Below, one piece after another: positions 33,345 to 45,715 of a stretch of DNA of 64,000 bases. Origin of the DNA: Typhlomys cinereus (taxonomy: Eukaryota > Chordata > Mammalia > Rodentia > Platacanthomyidae); the NCBI GenBank assembly GCA_023101885.1, contig JALPQD010000138.1, positions 3,053,542-3,117,541 on the forward strand, in the 5' to 3' direction. Made by a program: the position numbers and the translations under genes. Below the pieces are notes generated by a model. It was not told where the DNA came from and did not search any database. It saw nothing but the letters and a program-made list of their open reading frames with translations. How positions within the stretch are numbered: position 1 is the first letter of the stretch; each line of letters begins with the position of its first letter.

Positions 33345-35730
33345 GACTGAAGTAAGGGCCTACAGCAAAATGTGTTTTTTCTCTGGTTTGTCGCAGGCTT
33401 TACTGCTCCCTATTGTCTGACATTATCCTTAATCACACAGTAGTCATTCCCTTTTGGTCCCTGTGAATTTTTAACTTACCGAGCCCTTGGTTAGCTTATA
33501 AAATGACCATTGGTTTCTTATTTTCTGTGACTCAGAATGGCCTTGATAGCAGGGCTTGGGATATTCCAGGCTACTTGTGGGCTTACAAACTTCACTAATA
33601 TGTGACTATGTGAATGATGGGGTACTTATTAACAAACCAGTAACTGTAATCATGGGACATATTGCTATTTAACTACTTTCTTATTGGCACTTTGATAATT
33701 AGCAGATGAATCCAGAGTAAGAAACTTCTGGGAAAAGATTAAAATACTCTCTAAGAGACTGATATGCCAGACAAGGATCACCTCACTTCCTCATTTTCAA
33801 AGCCAGTTTAAATGAACTTCATGGAGTCAAGCACATGTTAATCATCCTTGTTTGAGGAGGGTTTGTTTGGTGGCCTCATCTGTAAATATAGTCTAGGAAA
33901 TTGGTTGTATTTCAGGTAACAGTAAGCAGGTGGTTGAGGATCTTTGGGTTCTGGATGCTTTCCAAGTATCTTGGAGCTTTGCTACACAGGAGTTTTCTCT
34001 TCTGTTTAGTAGATGGATAATCCCGAGAACAAGGGGCCATCATCGCATGAGAAAAATGGCTTCTTTTTTGTGAAGATGATGTTCCTACTCTTTGTAATGA
34101 TAACACTTCGAGTAAATTGCAAGTTCATGGACCGTTATGCATCTGAAAGCATCTCATTTGTCTCTAGTTCTTCTCATTGGAGAACAGGACAGATAGAGCT
34201 TTCTGAATTTGTATAGAAGAGAGCCAAAGCACAAGGAACTGAAATTTCTGCTCTGTTACACACTCCAAGGGGAAATATAAAGCTTTTGGCTCTCAAAGAT
34301 AGCATATTTAAACACATCTCTTTAGGAAAACAGATTTAGTCTCCAGATTGTGCAGTTAGCAACCCCTAGCCCAGAAATTTTGCATAGCAATAGTTGGTTG
34401 TCAGCAGGAAACAGATGACTATGGAACAGTCAACTTCAGAGAGGACAGCCAACCCTTTTCCTTCAAGGATCAGGGCACTTAAATAATGAAAAATGAAGCC
34501 ACTATAACATGACAAACACATGAAGTGGTGAGGGAAAACATGTTAAGTCTTTGAAGCACTTTTTTTTGGTCTCTACCTGAGAAATTCAAGAGTAATTACC
34601 TAGAATGTCTTTAAAAAAAATATATATATATATATATATACATTTTATGTATTTTATATATCTGTTTATTATATAAACTCATTCTATATATTCTCATATA
34701 TCACATATATGGCTCTTTTATGTACAAGTGTTAAGTTAATATAGCAATTGCTTTTAATTTCTTAAATTTTTGCAACATCATACTGGGTATTTCTCCAATG
34801 AATACATATAAAGCTTCTTTGCTACTTTTCTTAAGGATACATACTAAAATGTGCATCAAAATTAATTAATCTTCAATGTATGGATAGCAATATAAATTAC
34901 TAAAAATCTTCCAAAGATAGAAAATAGAATTTAACATAAACCCTTCCTCACAAGCAATATGATTCCCAATTCCTCTTTTGTGGGTTCTGCCTCCCCCCCC
35001 TTTCCTATTTGTCCGCTAGATTCAGTAGTCAGCAGGCCAGGAAGCAATTGCGATAAAGAAAAAGTCGGACTGAGAATCTCCAAACTCAGTTCAGTGTGCA
35101 ATTTTATAATAAATTACTGCAGGGATGTTCTTGGGGGGAAAGGTTAAGTGTGGGAGCGTTGAGAACCACAGGCACATAAAAGACATAATAAAACCAGTGT
35201 AGCATAGAAAGATAAGATGGCCTGTCATGAACCCAATGTAATGGAATCAAATCCAATAGCATCCACAGTCACACAAGCAGGAGAGAAGACCTCTCTGATC
35301 AAGATATTCCTCTGTAGCCACAAATGGACCTGTTGCCAGGGGGGAGGGAGGATGGGGAAAAGGGGGTGGAGGGATGTGAAGAAGATATGGTTTGCATTAG
35401 CAATACTATACTCTGGGGGGAATGAAGGGATTTCAGGAAGTACATCTGCTAAAATTGCGTGAAGTCCACAGCTCAGAGTAAGAAAACAAAGAGAAAACAG
35501 ACATCTGCTTTACCAGAATTTGACCAAAGAGAAGTGGAAATGGTCTGCATAAGTAGTCAGGCTCCTTGACAGAAAGGAATTGGCTGATGATTAAATGTTT
35601 CAGGAAGGCCCAATTTTCTAAGAAAGGCAATCCTGTACTTGAGGGAGCACCACTGAGTAATACACTTAGAGGTCTCAGAAGATTCCTCTTTCAATTGGGC
35701 ATGTCCTTCTGCAAGCATCTTCCCAAGGTG
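33345..35730. other. No gene recognised; TA-rich repeat
   Basis: About 2.4 kb of unique-looking AT-rich sequence. A (TA)n microsatellite lies at 34620-34640 within a wider TA-rich stretch to about 34710. Confidence 0.5.
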
Positions 35731-36068
35731 TGCGGTCATGGTTGAATGTGAATTGTCCCCCACAGGTTCATGTGTTTGAAGCCTTCGCTTATGTTCATGC
35801 TTGGGAAGGTTGTAATACCTTTAATAGAGTCTTGCTGGAGGAAGGCACGTCACGTCATGGAGGGGGTGGACTTTGAAGTTTGGCAGCCTGCCTTGCTTTT
35901 TCTTAGTTTGCTCTTGCTCTCTCTGTCTTTGTGATGGCTGTCTCAATATGAACAGGCCTTCCGTTTCTTCCTTCGGCCATGCCTTCTGCTATGCAATTCC
36001 TACAATAAACCAATAAATCTTGCCTGTGTCTCAGTGCTGGCTCACAACAAAAAGAAGAGTAACTGAAC
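35731..36068 (+). mobile_element. MaLR-type solo LTR
   Basis: The layout matches the other MaLR LTRs here: tcatggttgaatgtgaattg, cccccacaggttcatgtgtt, agtcttgctggaggaaggca, aataaaccaataaatcttgc (poly(A) region) and gagtaactgaaca at the end. Confidence 0.55.
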
Positions 36069-36529
36069 ATGAGTAGATGCAAACTGAGTGTCCTTGGAAA
36101 ACCTAGTTCATCATCAATGAAGAGCTTAAGAAGGCCTAAGACTTCATGCAAGTATTGGTTGTTCATAATCCCAAGTGTGTAGACTAAGAAATTGTACAAT
36201 AGTTGTTAATCACTAAGGCCACAGTGAAGGAGTAAAGCTCTTACTAAGAAGAAATAAATGTCTGGGCAAAAACATTGGATCCTTTATTATTGTATGGTAT
36301 GGCTCATTGGATGAGTCAGTGTGTTAAACCATATACATCTATAAGGACATTTCTTTTAGAGAAAGGATGTTTGAGTTTTCTGTTATTTATTTTTGCCACC
36401 TATATTTCCTGTCATTCTGTTTAATGGGCTATTTGCACTTCATGCTGGAATGATTGGCAGGATAAGCTTGGGGGCCCGTTCCTCACTGTAAGAAAAGAAG
36501 AACTAAGCTGATAGATAATGTAATGCTCT
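36069..36529. other. No feature recognised
   Basis: Unique-looking sequence. Confidence 0.45.
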
Positions 36530-36635
36530 TCTTTTTCAGTCTTGGGAATTGAATCTAGGACCTCACACATGCCAGACAAGGACTCTATCTGAATACTGGG
36601 TTTAGATTCACTATAATAAATCTTCCAGATTCATG
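36530..36635 (-). repeat. Dispersed duplicate, copy 1 (ID/B1-like core)
   Basis: About 105 bases shared with 38853-38958: tcagtcttgggaattgaatc, a ctcacacatgccagacaagg block, then gattcactataataaatctt. The first part resembles the tRNA-like end of a SINE read antisense. The last part is not a SINE I know. Confidence 0.55.
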
Positions 36636-37839
36636 GAGCACAGAGGTTTGTCATTCAGTTGTCCAATGACTGAGGAACTCTGGATTCATTTCTGTGCCCT
36701 AAGCTTAGAGATATCCAATATAAATTTAATAAAAATGCAAAAGAATTTAATGAGGAATGTGCACATATGCATTTATAGACATACTTGTATTTATGAGACA
36801 TGTATATATTCCTTAACTCTCTCATATGAAGGGAAGGTGGTGTTGATGGAAACAATTAGTTTGAGACACCAAGAATTTAGAGCAAGGTCTTCATTAACTC
36901 TGCTAGAAGCAGAGACATTGGATGATGTGACTGGTTCAGGAAGACTCATTCAAATGATAAGCGACTTGAACCATTGTGATTTAAACAGCTTCACATATTA
37001 AGTGAAGAAACATCCATGAGTCAAACTGTCTAAAGTGAGCTTTATACAGTGAGTCAGTGATTGTCACAGGGATCTGGTGTTGCTCCATGCTACCTGTTTT
37101 GGGTTGTTTCCTTTTTGAAAGAAATCCCCCCACTTTTCCTGGTCACTTCAGCAAAAGCCCCAGACTTTGCTCTGGTTGGTCTTGATTGGTTTATGTGTTC
37201 ATTCTTGAATCAATTATGTGATCAGAGAGGGTAAGGCTCATTTGATAGCTTCGACACTGATCACAGACTCAACCTGTGGTGTTATGGACCAACGGTGTGG
37301 AAACGATGGTTCTCATGGGAAATGGGGGAGCAGTGGACACTGGGAAGTGAAAATAACAGAGGTCTTTCTCTGAGATGTTCAGCAAGAATGATGGGAAAAC
37401 ATACCTAGAAGTGAGGACTTCAAAGCAAAGGAGCAGTGGATGGCTAACATCCTGGGCTGCATGTCTATGGCTGGAAAGTAAAATGAGATCAAGTGAAGCA
37501 AGGCAGGAGGAAAGCGTTGGAGATCTGGAAACGTATGTGTGGAAATTGGGAGAGTGAGATTATGTGTCCGTTCAAGGGAAGATAAAGAAGTGAATCTGGT
37601 AGAAAAGGGGATGGTAGGATGTTTTTATCAGAAATGAAGGTTGGTGTATAGATGTTTATATAGGGATGTTAATGAAGGGAATAAGAGTGAGAGATGGGGA
37701 AAGAGAATAGGGAGGCTAGGGTGTATAAGCAAGAATATTTTAGTAAATCAGTTATCTCTGTGGCATTTGATCCTGCTGGGATCTTCTTTTTAAAGTAATT
37801 AAAAATATTTCATATATATGAAAAGAGAAAAAGTATATG
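36636..37839. other. No gene recognised
   Basis: Unique-looking sequence. The 122-codon plus-strand frame at 36633-37001 shows no recognisable domain or splice context. Confidence 0.45.
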
Positions 37840-37985
37840 CATGCTTGCCATGGCACACAGGTGCAGGCCAGAGAATAATTTTCAGAAGTCTGTTCTCTTA
37901 TCCTGCAGCGTGAGCTTCTGGGTTGGAACTCCAGTCTCCAGGTTTGTGAGCCAGCACCTTACCTGTTGAGTTATCTTGCCACCCC
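37840..37985 (-). mobile_element. B3-like SINE, antisense
   Basis: Antisense B3 blocks: gtgcaggccagagaataatt, tcagaagtctgttctcttat, ctccaggtttgtgagccagc, and cttacctgttgagttatctt ending gccacccc. Confidence 0.6.
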
Positions 37986-39625
37986 CGTGCTGAGATTGTC
38001 TAAGGATCGCATTATAACATGTGTTGAATGAGTAACCTGGAAGATCAAAGAGGAATTATTTTTTGCTCCATGGTTGTATTTCCCCATTTGTCCGTTGCCT
38101 TTTGGAGTGCTCTTTCTCATTTTTTGAGTCATATAGACTATGGGCCAGTAGTATTTGTAGGTATTCTTCCCTGAAGCCAGTAATACATGCCTGAGAGAAG
38201 CTACTGTCAGCACAAAGAATAATTTGCTAAAGTAGATACCAAGCAAAACAGAAAGGTACTTCAGAAGTCTAGTTACCTTGGAGTTTATTTAAACTAAGAG
38301 GGAAAGGTCATAATGATTTCATGCAATACATACTTGTTTTAAATATCAATTGTGGCAAACAACAGAAAGAATTAAAGAATGCTGCACCTGTGATCCATGC
38401 AAAACACCAACATTTTGGATTGTGCATAACTAAAGAAATACCTTACTTTTTGAAATATCTACACATACATAATGTGTCAGCACATGCAAGCATGCCTTCA
38501 CATGGGTACAGGAAGACAATTTAGGAAAGAAAACAAGAGATACCATTTGTATCTTTTATACATTCTAAAAAGCCAAATCATTTGTGACCAGTCATATCCT
38601 CCAAAGTAGAGGTGAGTTGGCAGAACAAGATTCAAACCCTGTTACTACAACTATATTTTGCTGTCTGCTCTGATATCAATCTTCACCTATAGCCAGAAGT
38701 TCACTGGTGATGTTTGCTTGCAGATAGGGCAGCACAGACCCTTTTCCTTGAGATGTCTGAGTTCTTAAGTTACCTTTGCAGTTGTGGGCTTGGATGTTTC
38801 TATTGTCTGTCTGTCATTACTGCTTGTCAAGGAATATTGGGATTGCCTTTGTTTTTCAGTCTTGGGAATTGAATCTAGAATCTCATGTGTGCCAGGCAAG
38901 AATTCTAACTGGCCCTAAATACTGAGTTTGGATTCACTATAATGAATCTTCCAGGTTCTCTCCTGCATCCTGCATTGTGCAACAGAACTCTAACCTCTCA
39001 AATCAGAGTTGATATTCTTTTCTTTGTCCACTGGTCCACCATCATATGAGCCCACATAGAATTTGGGAATCCTTAATCTGTTAGTCTCTTCCCAACCCAA
39101 CCCCAACAACCAGGACATATCATCTGACAGAATCAATGTGAGAGGATGAGAAACAAAAATATTCCATAAATGGATCTCTGAAAGTGATAGAAGAATCAAC
39201 ATATCCATCCACAAGTTTGTGACTTGAGTATTCCAGTTATTGGATATCGAACATTGTACATCAACTAGGGCTTAATTGTATATACTTTAATTTTGAGCAC
39301 AGCCATAAATGTGGTGGAGAGTTGTGCTAGGGTCAATGCCTCTGCTAACCTTCTGATGTGCCATCATCATTCCAAGGCAGCTGAATATGGATGACAACGT
39401 TAATGAGGGTAGAAAGTGCAAATCCACCCCAGTGTTGCTTTCTGCTGTCATCGGTCACAGGAGAACCCTCTATGAATTGAGCAGAGGTAGTTGATGAAGG
39501 GGCATGGAAACTTGTTAGAGCTTCATCCCCATGCTTCTTGGACGGCTCAGGTCCAGTCATGATGTTTCTGTGTTGTTTGGGATTTCACTAGTGTGCTCTC
39601 ATAACCTTCCCATTAGAGTCTGAAC
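37986..39625. other. No gene recognised; duplicate copy 2 at 38853-38958
   Basis: Unique-looking sequence apart from the second copy of the dispersed duplicate (38853-38958), which shares its downstream gattcactataatgaatctt segment with copy 1. Confidence 0.5.
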
Positions 39626-39848
39626 ATGAGTTACTGCCCCTACCCTCCACCTGGGCTCATGAGTTTGAATACTTGATTTCAGCTGGTGTTATCTGGGAAG
39701 GTAATGGGACCTTTAAGAGGTAGGGCCCTCGTAGAGGAAACACATCACTGGGAGTGGGCCTTGAGGTTTAGTAACCTGGTCCTATTTCTTATCCCTTTTT
39801 CCTACGCTGTCTCCCAATGGCTGCCATGACATGAATTTCCTGCTTGTC
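39626..39848 (+). mobile_element. MaLR-type LTR, 5' part (outer layer of a nest)
   Basis: The blocks ctgggctcatgagtttgaat, tgggacctttaagaggtagg and gagtgggccttgaggtttag give the 5' part of a MaLR LTR that breaks off at about 39848. Its 3' part (tgcctttagctatgcgtttc onward) is at 41582-41760, beyond other LTRs. Confidence 0.5.
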
Positions 39849-39948
39849 GGTGTTATGGTTTGAAATGTGTTCCCCACAGTCTCATGTGTTTGGGTAGGTG
39901 ATGGCATCTTTACGAGGTGGAATCTTGCTGGAAGAAGGAAGTCACAAG
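39849..39948 (+). mobile_element. MaLR-type LTR, 5' part (second layer)
   Basis: This begins tgttatggtttgaaatgtgt, nearly identical to the start of the LTR at 41227, and stops inside gaagtcacaag. The matching 3' part resumes at 40980. Confidence 0.65.
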
Positions 39949-40974
39949 TGGCCTGCCTTGTGTGCCGTTCCCCAAACCAGTGCAAACCCGAGCAATAGGA
40001 AAGCAGGAGTGGGCCTGGTAGGAATAAAGAGTCAGACTGGGTCAGAGGGGGCAAGGATATCCTTTATCCAAATCATCCAAGCCAGCTTTATTTGCAGCAA
40101 GCACAAGTATTAAACCAGGGAAGAACCAGGGGACAGTGCAGCTAATTTTTTTGCAGGATTTCTGTTGTAGTTTGGCCTGCATGGTTGCTGATAAATGACC
40201 ATCAAATGGCTCAAGGGAACAAGAAGTTTATTGTCTCTTGCAATTATCTGGTTACAGTTCTCAATCCAGCTTGACAGGAGAGCTCATGCCAACACCAACA
40301 TCAAGGAACTTGCCACACCATCTCTACGTAATGGCTGAGAGAGGGACGATCTTTACTTGCCAGACCAGCATGCCTAAAAGGATGCCAACTTCCTCAATCA
40401 GCTCTCAGTATTTTATTCATCTGTTCAGAGCCTAATCCCACCCATCACAGGTTGGGTGTTCCCCATCAGCTAGACAATCTCCTGCAGGTTTGCTCTGGGC
40501 CTAACTCAACTATTAATTCTCTACAAATGTGCCCAGAGCTCAAATCCTCAACTGTTAAGTTGACACCTGTGCCTAACTATGACAATTATGTTAAACATAT
40601 ACATTGTAAAGCTTACCTAGGCTAGCATAAAAAAGATGTGACATCTAGTTGCTATATGGGGATAGATAGGGTGTCTCCAGGCAGAGTTACCTGGTTGCTT
40701 TATGGGGACAAATATAATTTATCCAGGTAGAGTTGACTATACACTGTGACTTAATGTCCATAACTTGTGATCCATAGATAAGATATGTCAATGGTCTCAA
40801 AATGCACAGGGAAGAAACTTCAAAAAAAACACCTTTGGTGTCACAGGTTCTGAGAAGAACAAAGGCAGATCCCCCACAGAGAACAACAGGAGGGGTTCAA
40901 CTCTCACTAATGGGAGAGGTCCTTATTACAACTGTCTGTCTCAGACAATATGCAAATGCATCTAACTCAAAGAA
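39949..40974 (-). mobile_element. LTR element insertion (third layer) with an ERVL-like LTR inside
   Basis: A 1,026-bp insertion splits the LTR between gaagtcacaag and cttaggcc, with acaag on both sides (39944-39948 and 40975-40979) as a probable 5-bp duplication. Its left end reads tggcctgccttgtgtgccgt, the reverse of a typical LTR end, and a reverse-strand AATAAA lies near 40088. A further LTR-like block at about 40200-40590 shares its sequence order with 22985-23400 and 52190-52425, so it is probably a fourth layer. The other end does not show a clean CA. Confidence 0.5.
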
Positions 40975-40979
40975 ACAAG

Positions 40980-41226
40980 CTTAGGCCTTGGTGGTAGATT
41001 AGTCCCACACTACTTCCAGGAAAGGTCTGTTTTTGTAGTTCTTGGCTGTCTAGCAGCTCTTGGCCTCACAGATGAATGTGACTTAGCCCATCTCTAGCTT
41101 CTGCCATCAGCCATACCACTTCCATCATGAAAGGACTGTATCTCCCCCTCTGGAACCATAAGCTGAATAAATCTCCCTTTATCCTTTAAGTTGCTTGGCT
41201 TTGAGAGTTGTCTCATGGCAACTGTC
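40980..41226 (+). mobile_element. MaLR-type LTR, 3' part (second layer)
   Basis: This resumes with taggccttggtggtagatta, equivalent to taggccttgaggtggatta in the full copy, and runs through the poly(A) region (gctgaataaatctcccttta) to the end. Confidence 0.65.
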
Positions 41227-41581
41227 ATGGTTTGAAATGTGTCCCCCACAGTCTCATGTGTTTAGCAAGGTCATGGCACCTTGAGAGGTGGAGCCTTGCT
41301 GGAGGAAGGCAGTCACAAGGGGTAGGCCTTGAGGTGGATTAGTCCCACCCTACCTCCAGGAGAAGTCTGCCTTTGCAGCAAGCAGTCTGCAGCTCTCAGC
41401 TTCCAAGATGTCTGCCGTGACTTAAGCCTCCTCCAGCTTTGGCCAACCAGCCATGCTACCTCTGCTTCAAGAGACTGTAACTTCCCTCTGGAACTGTAAG
41501 CTGAATAAACCTCCCTTTCTCCCTTAAGTTGCTTGATTTTGGGTGCTCTCTCACAGCAATTCGTTAAGAATAACCATTACA
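41227..41581 (+). mobile_element. Complete MaLR-type LTR, tandem to the previous copy
   Basis: About 355 bp from tgtcatggtttgaaatgtgt to aataaccattaca, with AATAAA near 41503. It directly abuts the 3' end of an almost identical LTR with no internal region between them. Confidence 0.65.
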
Positions 41582-41760
41582 GAAATCCAAAGGTAATTAG
41601 TACAATCACATGCCTTTAGCTATGCGTTTCCCACCATAATGGATTTCAATTCCCTCTGAAACTATAATCCATGCAAATAGCCCTTTCCCCCTTATACTGC
41701 CTAGGAATGAGTATTTTCTCATAGCCACAAAAGTAGAGCAACTCTGGTGTTTCTGATATG
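41582..41760 (+). mobile_element. MaLR-type LTR, 3' part (outer layer)
   Basis: The blocks cccaccataatggatttcaa, ctctgaaactataatccatg, gagtattttctcatagccac and aaaagtagagcaac are the 3' part matching the truncated 5' part at 39626-39848. Confidence 0.5.
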
Positions 41761-42724
41761 GATCTGACAACATCCATGTCATGAAAACTAATTCCCACCA
41801 TACTGGGACCCCATAGTCTGGGAGAACCTGCCAGCCCCTGTCACAAAAGGATGGGCTGGCTCTGGGATGCCAGCATTCTGTGATTGCTCCCATGGCAACA
41901 GAGCGCACTTAGCACTTCTGTGCATCATAGTGTCTTCACTGTCAGAAGATTCATTGATCTAAATAATAAGCTTATAACTCGGTGCTTGCTCACAAGCAAA
42001 TCCCATTGAGAAACCAGCACCTGGGGCAAAGAATGCAATATTCATCACTGCCATGCAATTTTAGGAGGCTCTGTCAGGTAGCAGTCTGAGGAAACTTGGC
42101 AAGCATGCTTTCAGCAGTAGGCTAGAGAAATCACGGAAACTCTAAGCACGTACCTGGGTGTTAGCTACTGGAGCTAAGTAAACACCAAGACAGGAAGCTG
42201 TGTTATATGGCGAACAAACAAATACAGCCCAGCCCTTCTGGAGCTTTGTTTAATGAAGGAGACAGATAATAAGTCATTATGTAAATGTGTATAAAATTGC
42301 TTCATTTTCTCCAGATTTGTAGCTCTCTGTCAGTCTGCTCTCATCTGTCTAATCACTTAGCCCAATCACTTAGGGTATGACTCCTACTTGTCTTCCTCTG
42401 GGTCCTTGATCTTGGCATCCAGTGTGGATCTAAATGGTTCATAGTACTTGAACTCCTGTTGCTCCACAGGCTGTGGCTGGAACCTTTGGGCCCTAAGCTC
42501 TCTTTACATCATGGGAAAGAACTGGCAGCTCTTTCCTAGTTGCTATGCAACCTCATCTCTACTTGAAGCCAACACTGGGCAGTGACTTGGAAATAGACCA
42601 GTGTCTGTCCTGAGGGAGGGAAGGCAACCTCATTGTGAGAATGCCCAGCTATAGGCCAGCCGAATTTGTACAGCAGTTGTGGTCAGAGTCCTATCAGACT
42701 TATCCTGCCACATTACTTTGTGTA
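41761..42724. other. No gene recognised
   Basis: Unique-looking sequence. 42185-42270 (gagctttgtttaatgaagga, gacagataataagtcattat) faintly resembles an L2-type remnant. Confidence 0.4.
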
Positions 42725-43203
42725 GTTCTATTGTTTTTAATTTATTTTTATTCTTCAGTGTTGTATACATGGCTATAGTGACTATGATATTTTCACACCT
42801 TAATCCCTGATCCCATCCCTCCTCCTTTTATTATTATAACCCTTCTTCTCCCTGACAATCTCTCTCCTTTTTTCTTATATCATTTTACATGAGTGGCCCA
42901 CTCAATTTCATCTGGATTGTCTTTGTAAGCATGTGCCTGAGTACTTGCTGGAACATGAATCATACATGTATCAGTGCGTTTACCACTGAGGAAAGTATCT
43001 TCCATCCCCATTAGCATTGACCCGCATCAGTCTCTCAAAGAAGTTTGGGGCCGCTTGAAATCTTTGTCCTTCCATGATGAAATGTGGATAGGACAAACCC
43101 TATGCAAGTCTTATGGAAATATATATAGCTGCAGTGAATTCATTAATATAACAGCCTTGTCATGTCCAGGAGATAATGTGTGGACACCCTCCTTCCATCC
43201 TTC
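42725..43203 (-). mobile_element. Rodent L1 (Lx-like) 3' UTR fragment, antisense
   Basis: T-rich start, then a ccctgatcccatccctcctc block, accactgaggaaagtatctt, ggaaatatatatagctgcag and cttgtcatgtccaggagata. These match the antisense layout of an Lx-type L1 3' UTR. The family call is from memory of that layout. Confidence 0.45.
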
Positions 43204-43439
43204 AGACTCTTAATCTTTTTTTTTTTTTTATGGTGAAAAAGATGTGTATTTAGAATTAGCAGCTGGACTCAAGTTTAGATGATCCTAATTTTGTTGGCAA
43301 CATCTAAAGCATCATAATCAGGAGCCAGTTGTAGGTAGGCTTTCTTCTCTCCATCAGGCCTGATTAGCATATTGACTTTGGCCACATCAATATCATAGAG
43401 CTTCTTTTTTTTTTTATTCAATTGTGTGTGTGTGCGTGT

Positions 43440-43477
<38 letters not shown>

Positions 43478-44026
43478 AGAACCACGGATGAATTCGGGAA
43501 CCTCCATGGACCGCCTCCACCTCCTCCTTGTTTACTCTGCCCCGGGATTCACAGGCTCCGCCCTACCAGGACCGGAAACGCAGGCCGCCCCCACTTCCAA
43601 TCGGAGTCTATACGTGGGATCTGGGATCTGAACTCAGGACCTTCTGCGTGCAAGGCAGAGGCTTAACCCCTGAGCCACCTCTCCAGCCCCCATAGAGCTT
43701 TACAGCTTGTTTGATCTGGTGTTTGTTAGCCTAGACATCCACAATGAACACAAGTGTGCTGTTGTCTTCTATCTTTTTCATGGCTGACGTGGTGGTCAAG
43801 GGGAACTTGATGATAGCATAGTGGTCAAGCTTGTTTCTCCTCCTAAGCCGCAGGGTTTTAGGCTGCTGGAAGGTGGGTGATGTGCGAATCTTCTTTTTGT
43901 GGCTGTGGAAGCCTTTCAGTACTGCTTTCTTGGCTTCCAAAGCCTTAGCTTGGCTTCAGCTTTGGGAGGGGCAAGAGCTTCCTTCTTCGCTTTCCGAGCC
44001 ATCTTGGTGAAAAAAACAGAGTCTTA
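43203..44026 (-). pseudogene. RPL23A: Processed pseudogene of ribosomal protein L23a
   Basis: RPL23A encodes large-subunit ribosomal protein uL23. On the minus strand the ATG is at 43999-44001 ([18 protein letters not shown]). Recognisable blocks follow: [69 protein letters not shown] and [13 protein letters not shown] with a stop at 43275. A T-run at 43216-43229 is the poly(A) tail, there are no introns, and cagaStcttaa (43203-43213, 44016-44026) is the target duplication with one mismatch. Lesions: a 1-base deletion early, loss of 11 codons after RLRR, a stop just after VFIVDV, loss of one lysine codon, and a SINE insertion at 43404-43690. Confidence 0.95.
43394..43700 (-). mobile_element. 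Young B2-like SINE inside the RPL23A pseudogene
   Basis: The SINE spans 43404-43690, flanked by perfect 10-bp copies of catagagctt (43394-43403 and 43691-43700). It has a T-run (tail), an antisense AATAAA, a long TG tract (43425-43470), a GC-rich body, and the tRNA-like head ending ccacctctccagcccc. The open frames across it are SINE sequence. Confidence 0.93.
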
Positions 44027-45364
44027 ACAATTTTAACACTCTTCATGATATTCCCTGAGCCTTGGGGTGGTTTAGATGTCCTTAAATGTTTTTCAATTAT
44101 CAGAATGATGTTGGAGAGAAAGAAATTCATGACTGATCCCATTATGCAAGACTACATATTTGAGCCTTTGCTTATATTCTTCAGGGATGTGGACCACCTT
44201 CAGGGATAGGAGTAACACAAGGCTTCAGGGGTCTGGGTTTGCTGGCTGTTTGGAGCTCTGCTGCTGAACAGCAGAGTGAGTGGGGAGAGGCTGCTGTTCC
44301 CATGTGTCAGGCAGGTGACTGGTCAGGGTGAGCAGACAAGACAACTCATGGAGTCTCTGCTGAGGTGTGTGCTTCAGGGGAGATGGCTGGCTGCTCAATG
44401 GAGACTGTGACTGTGCATAGAAAACCTGCCTGTAGCTCAGGAAAGGCTATTTGTGCTCTTAGGCCTTCATTTGGGAGCAAGACTATGATAGACAATATCA
44501 CCTGTGCAGAATATAACAGAGCATGTATGGCTTCTCTCAAATATTGTTGCTAGAATAAACTTCTACAATCTTCAAAGCTATGTTTTGATTGCTTTTAAGA
44601 TGTTAGTAAAAACTATTGAAGTCTCTGTGATCATTTCTTTGAAGAAAATAGCTCAGAATTTGTACCATTTTGGATAAAGAGAATAGAAAATAATAATTAG
44701 AAAAATTCTAGAAATTTCAGAAGTTGAAGACAACAGGTCTAGTAGAAATGACTTAACCATATATAAATTGAGTGGCCTTTGAGGGGTTAAATTAATTAAT
44801 TTAACTGAATTCTTGGTCTTTTTCCTTTCAGATAAAATTTCTATTACTACCTGTCCTATATATATCACAAAGATGTCATCAGGATTCATTAAAATAAAAA
44901 TTTCAAAAAATCCTTTGAACAATGAGAACGATTGCTTGGTGAGGTTTAGGTTTATAAACTAAGTGTCTCCCAGTTGGGATGGATGGGATGGTAAGCCGAG
45001 AGCCAATCACTACTGTGCATTTGCAGGACAGTATCTGTGTGTGCTTAGTTAGTTAGACTTTTTTCTTCTGTCCTGTCTCTCACCCAAGCTTGGTCCTTGA
45101 AATGAGAGTGTCTGATGTTCTTTTCGTAGCAACCTGACCTACAGTCAAGAAGGAGAGAGGAGTCCTCTGGATTCTAGCACCATCCTATCTATGCTCCTGT
45201 GCTTTTTTACAGAAGCACAAATGTTCTTGGTTACACTCAAGCCCATCTTCCCTGGTTGCTATGACTTCCATCTCGGTGGTCTCCTTCCCTGAAGCTCATC
45301 ATTCCCACCACATCCAGAAATTATTGTTTCCATTCAGTGAACTTCTGAACATCCTCTTCTAAAA
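44027..45364. other. No gene recognised
   Basis: Unique-looking sequence. No exon or clear repeat seen. Confidence 0.45.
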
Positions 45365-45715
45365 TTTCAGGTTATAACAATTGATTGGTGGTGCTATTGA
45401 ATGCTATTTGGAAAGGTTATGAAATCTTTAGAAGGTAAAGCCTTCCCGGGGGGATGTTCATCACCTGGGACAGACCTTGAGGCTTGATAATATGGCTCTG
45501 CTTCTTGTTCTTACTCTTTCTGCCTCCTGTTGACCAATGTAAGGTGACCCGTCTCCTGATTTTGCTACCACACCTTCCCTACCTGCTGTGACATGTTCCC
45601 TTGCCATGTTTTACTCTATCTCCTCTTGCACCATATTCCAATAATAAACTCTTTCTCTCTTAAGTTGCTTGGGTTAGAGTATTTAATAATGGCAACAGTA
45701 GAGTTACTGAACAGC
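45365..45715 (+). mobile_element. MaLR-type solo LTR (diverged)
   Basis: The blocks ggaaaggttatgaaatcttt, agaccttgaggcttgataat, ccaataataaactctttctc and cttaagttgcttgggttaga give the MaLR LTR order, including a poly(A) signal. Confidence 0.5.
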
